Assembly (NCBI GenBank): GCA_000828835.1
Contig: AP014633.1
Coordinates: forward strand, 3,906,001-3,970,000
Length of the DNA: 64,000 nucleotides
Direction: 5' to 3'
DNA from: Thioploca ingrica
GTDB lineage: Bacteria > Pseudomonadota > Gammaproteobacteria > Beggiatoales > Beggiatoaceae
The notes beneath the pieces were generated by a model, which ran no database searches, was not told the DNA's origin, and was given only the letters and a program-made list of their open reading frames with translations. This document shows positions 34,008-41,200 of this stretch, piece by piece. The translations under genes were made by a program, and so were the position numbers. Positions within the stretch are counted from its first letter, which is position 1. The number at the start of each line of letters is the position of its first letter.

Positions 34008-34547
34008 ATGTTAAATAACCAAACCCCAAAAATTTTCTCTCCTCGATCTAAACAATTAGTTATATTGGCTTATGGTAACCCTAGTCGTGGTGATGATGCT
34101 TTAGGACCGCATTTATTGCACCAAATGGAAATCTTATGTCAATCTAAAAAACATATTGAATTTATTGAAGATTTTCAATTGCAAGTAGAACATGTGCTCG
34201 ATTTAGAAAACAGTGATTTGCTTCTTTTTATCGATGCCAATGTTTCTTGTCCACCCCCTTTTGAATTTATTCAGTTACAGGCAAAACAAGATATCACTTA
34301 TACCTCTCATGCACTTCACCCAGCGGCTGTTTTGTATGCCTATCAACAAGTTTATCATCAATTACCTCCACCCGCTTTTTTATTAACAGTGCGTGGTGAA
34401 GCTTTTGAACTCGGTGAACCGCTCAGTAAAATCGCTACTCTTCATCTGACCGCCACTTTTGAATTTGTGAAACGACTTTGTCAAAATATTGATGTTAATG
34501 CTTGGCAACAATGGGTGACATTAGCTTGGAGAAAAGTCGAGCAATAA
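34008..34547 (+). CDS. HyaD/HycI-type hydrogenase maturation protease homologue
   Basis: 179 residues. The N-terminal motif is LAYGNPSRGDDALGPHLL, then EDFQLQVEHVLDLENSDLLLFIDAN and TSHALHPAAVLYAYQQVYH. The family's metal ligands (Asp in GDDALG, Asp in FIDAN, His in SHALHP) are in place. These proteases clip the C-terminus of [NiFe]-hydrogenase large subunits after nickel insertion. No hydrogenase gene occurs in this window, so its substrate lies elsewhere. It is 82 bases downstream of the TorD-like gene and may or may not belong to that operon. Confidence 0.82.
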   Translation: MLNNQTPKIFSPRSKQLVILAYGNPSRGDDALGPHLLHQMEILCQSKKHIEFIEDFQLQVEHVLDLENSDLLLFIDANVSCPPPFEFIQLQAKQDITYTSHALHPAAVLYAYQQVYHQLPPPAFLLTVRGEAFELGEPLSKIATLHLTATFEFVKRLCQNIDVNAWQQWVTLAWRKVEQ

Positions 34548-34745
34548 TAGGATGAAATGTGATGGGGGAAATTTTCTGGTTGGTAAGTGAACTTCTTAAA
34601 ATTCTCCCTAACCCCCTCTGCCATTAGGGTGAAGTCATCAACCACCCCTCACTCCCCTCCTTGCCAAGGAGGGGAAGGGGGTGGTAAAAATATCCTTAAC
34701 TTAATAGCAGTGAGGTATTACCTACCCTACTTAACCATAGTAATA
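34548..34745. repeat. hairpin-plus-tag repeat between the protease genes
   Basis: A GC-rich inverted pair (CTCCCCTCCTTG / CAAGGAGGGGAAG, with outer CCACCCC/GGGGGTGG) is followed by TTAACTTAATAGCAGTG at 34696-34712. This is one unit of the family described at 48598-48900. An open frame running through it into the JAMM gene is not coding before 34746. Confidence 0.7.
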
Positions 34746-35180
34746 ATGATAACTCTTAAACTACCCCATTCTCTCATTAACCAACTGTTTTATCATGCTC
34801 AAACTTCACCGACGGAAGAAATCTGTGGTCTCATTGGAAAAAATAAAGCCAATCAGTTTTTCTGTTATGCCATTCCTAATATTGCAATCCAACCCACCTG
34901 TCGATTTGAAATGTCACCGCAACAACAAATTGCTGCTTTACGAACCATGCGGGAGCAACATCAAAATTTATTTGCTATTTACCACTCACATCCCAATTCT
35001 GAAGCTCTGCCATCTTGGCTGGATATTAAAATGGCTTATTATCCGGAAGCATTTTATTTGATTATTTCACTTTATAGTAAAGGAATCCTACAATTACGCG
35101 GTTTTCAGTTACAATCGGCTATTTTCAAAGAAATTAATTTAGTCATTGAGGTGTTACAACCTTTAACTCTTGTTATTTAA
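34746..35180 (+). CDS. JAMM/MPN (M67) metallopeptidase-like protein
   Basis: 144 residues from the ATG at 34746. The frame extends 53 codons upstream, but that part is translated repeat DNA. The zinc-protease signature is complete: Glu in TEEICGLIG, then YHSHPNSEALPSWLDIKMAYYP (HxHx7SxxD). Bacterial single-domain JAMM proteins often remove C-terminal extensions from ubiquitin-like sulfur carriers, as in CysO/Mec-type cysteine synthesis. No sulfur-carrier gene is adjacent, so the target is unknown. No strong ribosome binding site is seen. Confidence 0.85.
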   Translation: MITLKLPHSLINQLFYHAQTSPTEEICGLIGKNKANQFFCYAIPNIAIQPTCRFEMSPQQQIAALRTMREQHQNLFAIYHSHPNSEALPSWLDIKMAYYPEAFYLIISLYSKGILQLRGFQLQSAIFKEINLVIEVLQPLTLVI

Positions 35181-35201
35181 GCAATCGCTTAATTAACCCA
35201 C

Positions 35202-35341
35202 TAATCAGTAAAATATTACCATTAATCTTATCTTAACGTACTTATTTTCTAGTTATAACAGATAATTAAACTCTATAAAGAAATAAAAATGGTGTTTTAG
35301 TTTTGTTTTTCCATTAATCGGTAAAATATTACCATTAATCT
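35202..35341. repeat. 113-bp-period duplication upstream of the minor pilin operon
   Basis: GTAAAATATTACCATTAATC occurs at 35208-35227 and again at 35321-35340, each preceded by TAATC(A/G). Each copy is followed at a similar distance by ACAGATAAT(T/C)AAA(C/T)CTAT-like sequence. The second copy runs up to the fimT start. The core GGTAAAATATTACC is itself palindromic, so two operator-like sites stand before the operon. Confidence 0.7.
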
Positions 35342-35388
35342 GCTCAAAAGTTGGAATTATTTTCAAACAAGACAGATAATCAAATCTT

Positions 35389-35934
35389 ATGAAAACCCAA
35401 AATGCCTTTTCCCTGATTGAAGTTCTTGCTACTTTGGTGGTAGCCGGTATATTAGCGAGTGTTGCCTTACCTAATATGCGCAATTTCATTATGAATAACC
35501 GAATCACGGCTAAAACGAATGAATTAGTTAAAGCGATTAATTTTGCACGAATAGAATCGATTTCCCATCCTAATGTACATTTTTTGATTGTACCTTACCA
35601 AGGAACAGATTGGACAACCGGATGTAAAATAGGCAGAGACACAGATTCTAATCAGGTATTAACCGAACCAGAGGTAATTAAAGTTTTTAAATTTAAAGGA
35701 AAAGACGGGATTGCCCTCAACAGTAACTTAAATACAAGTCAGGTTGAATATGCCAGTCGGGGGCGGGTAAGAATGCCAACCGATGGTACCTTCGTCCAGT
35801 TTACCATTTGTAATAGTCAAGATCCTCAACTGTATCCCAACGGTCAATTCGTTCAGATAGCCCCCACCGGTCGAGTTTCATCCTGTAGAAATAATTGTGC
35901 CACAAACCCATTTCAATGTTTACCAACAGATTAA
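35389..35934 (+). CDS. fimT: type IV minor pilin, FimT/GspH family
   Basis: 181 residues. N-terminal prepilin segment MKTQNAFSLIEVLATLVVAGILASVALPNM, then NNRITAKTNELVKAINFARIESI, the conserved FimT/GspH region. The C-terminal domain has paired cysteines (WTTGCKIG, TICNSQ, SSCRNNC). The residue before the cleavage-site Phe is Ala (NA-FSLIE), whereas prepilin peptidase normally cuts after Gly. First gene of the cluster fimT-pilV-pilW-pilX-pilY1-pilE. The products prime the pilus and form its tip at the inner membrane and periplasm. Confidence 0.88.
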   Translation: MKTQNAFSLIEVLATLVVAGILASVALPNMRNFIMNNRITAKTNELVKAINFARIESISHPNVHFLIVPYQGTDWTTGCKIGRDTDSNQVLTEPEVIKVFKFKGKDGIALNSNLNTSQVEYASRGRVRMPTDGTFVQFTICNSQDPQLYPNGQFVQIAPTGRVSSCRNNCATNPFQCLPTD

Positions 35935-35949
35935 TAGAGGGTTAGAAAA

Positions 35950-36468
35950 ATGACGAATCAAACCAAAAAACTCTCTTCCGGGTTTACTTTACTAGAAATA
36001 CTCATCGCTTTGCTGATTATCTCTATTGGTTTGTTAGGTGTCGCTAGCTTACAAATTAGAGGACAGCAATTTAATCAGGTGTCTTATTTTCGCACTCAAG
36101 CGACTCTTCTCGCTTACGATTTAATGGATAGAATTCGTACCAATTATTATCTAATGGGAAAAACCAGGGTTAATTTAGCTTATCAGGTACCTACCCCGGT
36201 TAATGTTGGTCCGAGTGGAGTAATTGAACAACCGGTTTCAACTTGTGATAACCAGCCGTGTTCACCACAAACATTGATGAATTATGATTTAGATAATTGG
36301 TTCTATTCTTTAAGAGATACTTTGCCTGAAGGACAAGCGCAAATTGTTCCAGATCCTCTCACTAGTGATGGTATATCTAACCACTACAGGATTATCATTT
36401 CTTGGAAAGATATAGTGGATGATAATAAAGACGATCCGGAATCATATACCTTGGAACTACAATTATGA
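35950..36468 (+). CDS. pilV: type IV minor pilin PilV
   Basis: 172 residues. Prepilin signal KKLSSG/FTLLEILIALLIISIGLLGVASLQIRGQQ, with cleavage after Gly. The globular part carries QATLLAYDLMDRIRTNYYL, typical of PilV, and a Cys pair (STCDNQPCS). Preceded by AGAGGG, 15 bases after fimT. The last bases overlap the pilW start. Part of the priming complex with PilW, PilX, FimT and PilY1. Confidence 0.9.
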   Translation: MTNQTKKLSSGFTLLEILIALLIISIGLLGVASLQIRGQQFNQVSYFRTQATLLAYDLMDRIRTNYYLMGKTRVNLAYQVPTPVNVGPSGVIEQPVSTCDNQPCSPQTLMNYDLDNWFYSLRDTLPEGQAQIVPDPLTSDGISNHYRIIISWKDIVDDNKDDPESYTLELQL

Positions 36469-37412
36469 CAGCAAAATCTTCCCCCGGCTTTAGTTTAGTC
36501 GAACTTATGGTCGCCTTAGTTATTAGTTCTATTTTATTAGGCGGTATTATGACCCTTATGTCAAGTAGTAAGAAAACTTATACCTTACAGAGTGAATTCT
36601 CCAGTCTACAAGACAACGCTCGGTTTTTGATAGATGAATTGACTTATAAAATCCGCATGGCTGGATATAGCGGTTGTTCACAAGATCCTAATCAGAAAAC
36701 TAATCCTTTTGCTTTTAGTCAAAATATTACATCGGGTAGTCCTCCTAGTGATCAATTAGTTATAGTGTCATTAGGTGAAATATTGCCGTTGGCACCAGCG
36801 CAAACAACATTTCTGGGTTCTACAACTATCAACCTAAGGCAGGGATTTATTTTACCTCCTTCCCTTTCAGTCGGTTCAACAATCCAGATAGTCGATTGTA
36901 CTATTAAACCAACACCCTATACGGTAGAAGGTATCAACAATAATGTTTTAGCTTTAGATCAAAAGTTAGCTAATTTCAAGAGTAGAGTAGAAGTTTTTAA
37001 TGGTTTTCAGGAAATCATTTATCGGGTGCAGGCGGATAGTTCCGGTTTAGTCGGACTCTATAAATGCCAAGATAATAATCCTAACGGAGTGTGTGATGAT
37101 CAGAAACAATTTACGACACCTTTTGTAGATGGTGTGCAAAGTATGCAAGTGCGTTATGGTATTGAAACAAGCACTGGTCAAATCCAATTTAACCCTAACC
37201 CAACGACGAATCAGGGTGAGAACGTTGTCGCGGTACGGATTAGCTTATTAATGCGCACGCCGAAAAAACGGGGGATACCCAGCACGACGAATAAAATTTT
37301 TCATCTTGATCCCGAGGTAACCTACAATCCATACGAACATTTGAGCAATGAAGAAGGTTTTCGTCATCGTCTATTTACGACGACAATTACAGTCAGAAAT
37401 TCGACTATTTAA
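36465..37412 (+). CDS. pilW: type IV minor pilin PilW
   Basis: 315 residues. Prepilin signal AKSSPG/FSLVELMVALVISSILLGGIMTLMSSSKKTY, then the PilW pattern LQDNARFLIDELTYKIRMAGYSGC. A C-terminal beta domain includes MQVRYGIETS and VVAVRISLLMRTPKK. The length is usual for PilW. The start ATG overlaps the pilV stop, so the genes are translationally coupled. Confidence 0.9.
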   Translation: MTAKSSPGFSLVELMVALVISSILLGGIMTLMSSSKKTYTLQSEFSSLQDNARFLIDELTYKIRMAGYSGCSQDPNQKTNPFAFSQNITSGSPPSDQLVIVSLGEILPLAPAQTTFLGSTTINLRQGFILPPSLSVGSTIQIVDCTIKPTPYTVEGINNNVLALDQKLANFKSRVEVFNGFQEIIYRVQADSSGLVGLYKCQDNNPNGVCDDQKQFTTPFVDGVQSMQVRYGIETSTGQIQFNPNPTTNQGENVVAVRISLLMRTPKKRGIPSTTNKIFHLDPEVTYNPYEHLSNEEGFRHRLFTTTITVRNSTI

Positions 37413-37469
37413 CTCGTTTCGGAGGCGATACCGGTAAATCATATTGAGTTGATTGGTATCGAAAAAATA

Positions 37470-38264
37470 ATGAATGAAAATCGTGTTAATTTACCCATAA
37501 ATTTTGTTCACCAAGAAGGTGCCGTGTTGGTAGTGGCTTTAGTCCTCTTGGTGGTGTTGACTATGTTAGGAATTAGCGGCATTGAGTCTACTAAGCTGGA
37601 AACAAGAATGGCTGATAATGTCAGGAAATATAACGTTGCTTTTCAGAGAGCGGAAGCGGGTATAGCAACAACATTTAATCAGTGTCGGGACAATGCAGTG
37701 GCAGGTAATATCGAGTGTTTTGGTGTTCTAAGTGCTGATGTTAAGTCTCAGGTCGATAACTTAGATACAACCTGTATGCCGGCTAATAGCGGCGGCGGTA
37801 GCCTAAATAAATTAGTTCGTCTAACGACCAGTACCGGTATTAGTGATCCTGGAGATCCCAATGCCATTCAAGTGACTTTGGTAGCCGGTATGTGGTTACC
37901 AGCGGCTTCGGATAACATGATGTTGAAAATGACGAACAAGGAAAAGTGTAATAAGCAAGATGAAAAGACCTGTTCTCTTTCAAGTGGGACAAAAAGTGCC
38001 TGCGGGTCTAATCCTGAGAGTAATGAGGAGTCGGCGGAAGCGTGTGTTCGGGCTATTGCAGAAGATCCAGCTACTACTAGTAGTGATCAAACCCAAAAAT
38101 GTCTTAATGATCTAATTAATGAAGCTTGTCAAACTTCTCCAGCACCATCTGATTGTTCTAATAGTCTCAATAAGAAGTTAGAAGATCTTCAGAAGCTTCC
38201 TACAGACGGAAATAGTCCTACAGACGGAAGTAATCCTACAGACGGAAATAATCCTAATCCATGA
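37470..38264 (+). CDS. pilX: type IV minor pilin PilX
   Basis: 264 residues from the ATG at 37470; an upstream TTG at 37449 is less likely and has no RBS. Hydrophobic prepilin-like segment EGAVLVVALVLLVVLTMLGISGIESTKLETRMADNVRKYNVAFQRAEAGI, the PilX hallmark. The C-terminus is Ser/Pro/Asp rich with three imperfect copies of PTDGNSPTDGSNPTDG. The C-terminal extension is longer than in Pseudomonas PilX. Its stop lies 36 bases before the pilY1 start. Confidence 0.85.
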   Translation: MNENRVNLPINFVHQEGAVLVVALVLLVVLTMLGISGIESTKLETRMADNVRKYNVAFQRAEAGIATTFNQCRDNAVAGNIECFGVLSADVKSQVDNLDTTCMPANSGGGSLNKLVRLTTSTGISDPGDPNAIQVTLVAGMWLPAASDNMMLKMTNKEKCNKQDEKTCSLSSGTKSACGSNPESNEESAEACVRAIAEDPATTSSDQTQKCLNDLINEACQTSPAPSDCSNSLNKKLEDLQKLPTDGNSPTDGSNPTDGNNPNP

Positions 38265-38299
38265 TTAAAAAGAATAGAGTACCCATTGGAGAACAATAT

Positions 38300-41200
38300 A
38301 TGAAGCGTATTTATGTGTTATTTACTTCTTTGTTTTTCAGCTTACTAGTTGGGTTTCCTACACTAGGAGTGGCTGAAGATACCGATATTTATTTGCACTC
38401 AGCTGAGGCTATTACTCAAGAAACACGTCCTAACATTCTGTTTATGTTAGATAATTCTGGTAGTATGAATGAACCTATCAGAGATAAAGATGGAAATCCG
38501 GTTCAACCTGTACAAACTCGTATGGAAATGTTGAAACAAGCGCTCGATCTCATGCTAGATAAAGTTCATAACGTCAATGTTGGAATAGCACGATTTGCGG
38601 TAACACCACCAACGACATCGAATAAAGCAGGATTACCGGTCAATGCACCCATTATGTTTCCAACGAGTTTTGTCGATGACCCAGCCTCTGTTATTAGTGG
38701 CGAAGTGGATGATAGTATTATCGATGTTTCTGTACCGGTGGCGAATAGTTCAGATGATGCTGAACAGAATCTCGGTACTGGCGAAACAAAATTGACTAAT
38801 CCCCAACTGCAAATGACCCAAGCGGTGGTTGCAGAACCTTCCTCTGGGATTAAATCAGAAGTCAAAATTAGTGCCCAAAACAACACGGCTATGGAAAAGT
38901 CGGGTACCAATGAATTGGTTACTAACAAAGATAACCTCATTTTGGGAACTGATCCAAGTAACCAATTAGATATCTTAGTGGGGTTACGCTTTGAAGGTTT
39001 AGCGATTCCTAAAGGCGCTACGATAGCGTATGCCGATATTAAGTTTGCCAGTGATAATGATTACAAGGGTAAGGATTTAGAACTGACGATTGCGATTGCT
39101 GATAATGATGGTGTCAAATCTAGCACCGGCATTACTGGCGATGCTTCCGCATACCCATTTGGAACTAGCAGTTTTCAAAATAGTGGGAGTACCAATGGTT
39201 ATCTGAGCGGTGAAACTTATCCAGTAGATAAGAAAAATTTCCCTTTACGGAAAGATTCAGCAGGAAATCCGATAGTCGCTGCTTGGAAGCCACCAGCAGA
39301 TCTTGTAAAAGGACAAGTTATTACCACCCCTAATATCAGTAGCCTTATCCAAGGCATTGTCATAAGAGAAGGTTGGAAGGATAACAATGGTCTCGCTTTA
39401 CTTTTGAAAAGAAATCCTAATTCTCCTACTAATAATATCGGTGTGTATGCTTTTAGTACTCCCCCTATATTACGGGTATATTGGAGTTTCCAAGAAACTA
39501 GCATCACCAATGTCGCGAGTGGGCAGGCCAAAGAATCGGGTGGTAGCTTTTTAGCCGATAGAGAAATTAGATTAGGTAATGAAAAACAAACACTTGGGCC
39601 AACATTAGTGGGCGTCAGATTTACCGGAGTTGCTGTTCCCCCAGGTGCTAAAATTAGTAAGGCCGCTATCACTTTTACTCGACAAAGTGAAATTTCTTCA
39701 AATGAAGGAGGTAACAATAACCCATTAAATTTAAAGATATATGCCGAAGATATTGGCAATGCGCTAGCCTTTGGAGCAACTGTAACTACTAGCCAGAAAC
39801 CAGTTTCTCCTCGTTTCCAAACAAAAACGGATCCAATCGAATGGAATACGGTAGAACCGGTAGCGGCCGGTAAAGTGTTGAAAACACCGGACTTGAGTAA
39901 AATCTTACAAAAAATTATTGATCGGTCCGATTGGAAAAATAACAACAGTGCCGTATTTTTATTTGAAAAAAATGGCAACGTGAATGGTTTTAGAAGAGTC
40001 GTTGCTAAATTGGATCAACTTCAAAATGGCAATTTCTTAGCGGGTGCTACCATTGTACCTGATGAGAAAACCCTTCCTCGACTAGAAGTCACGTTTACAG
40101 CCGGCACTGAGCAAGGTGCAGAAACTGATCCTAAAAACCTTAAGCAAATCGTTGGGGTACGTTTTACTAGTTTGGAAATTCCTCAAGGTGCTGAAGTAAC
40201 CAATGCTCAACTGACCTTTACCAGCGGCAGCAGTACTTCAGAACCAGCTAAATTGCTTATCCAAGCAGAAGATACTGATGACGCTCAACCTTTTACGGAA
40301 GAAAAAAATAACATCTCCAGTCGTAAAACGACTACAGAAAAAGTCACCTGGAATATGGAAGCCGGTTGGACGGATGGTCTAACTTATACTACTCCAAAAG
40401 AATTAAACTTAAAACAACTGGTGCAAGCCGTTGTTAACCGCCAAGGCTGGTGTGGTGGTCGTAATGGGATGGCTTTTATCATTTCTGCTAACAATGAAGA
40501 AAGTCCACTTCGGATAGCGAGATCTTTTGATGATAACTCTGACAAAGCACCGGTTTTAAAAGTAGAATTTGATGCTAAAAAAATTAAGGGAACCGGTTGT
40601 GTTGATCAAACTTATTCCGGACAAGTTTCAGCAGATACCGATGATGCCGAGGAAAAACTAGATACATCAGAAAGAGGCTTAGTCATCCTCAATAGTAATG
40701 TCCTGGAATTAGCCCAAGGTGGTACACAAACGAGTCCGGAATCACGATTAGTCGGATTCCGTTTCCAAAGTATTCCGATCAGTCAGAAAGCTGAAATTGT
40801 AGAAGCTCATTTAATTCTTAATTCGCGCGCAACCTTTAAAACTACACCAACGACCCTAAGTATTAAAGGTGAATTATCAACTAATGCGGAAACATTTTCA
40901 TCTGCTGAGAGTAATTTAAGTGGACGGAAGAAAACGAGCAGTAAAATAGATTGGGTGCTCGATCCATGGGTACAAAATGAAAATTATACCAGTATTGATA
41001 TTGCTAAAATTGTTCAAGAAATTGTCAATCAAGCTGGTTGGAAAACTTATAATGATCTGGCTCTGTTCATAGATGGAAGCGGACGTCGAGACGTAACCTC
41101 TTTTAAAGCTAATCCAGCCCTAGCACCCATTTTAAAAATTCGAGTTAAGGGACGCCTTGGCGAAGGTGGTCAAGGTGACTTCTTAACGGTACGTCGCCGC

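Noticed and set aside
34587-34745. N-terminal extension of the JAMM protein
   Set aside because: These 53 codons translate the GC-rich hairpin repeat; the family domain begins at the ATG at 34746.
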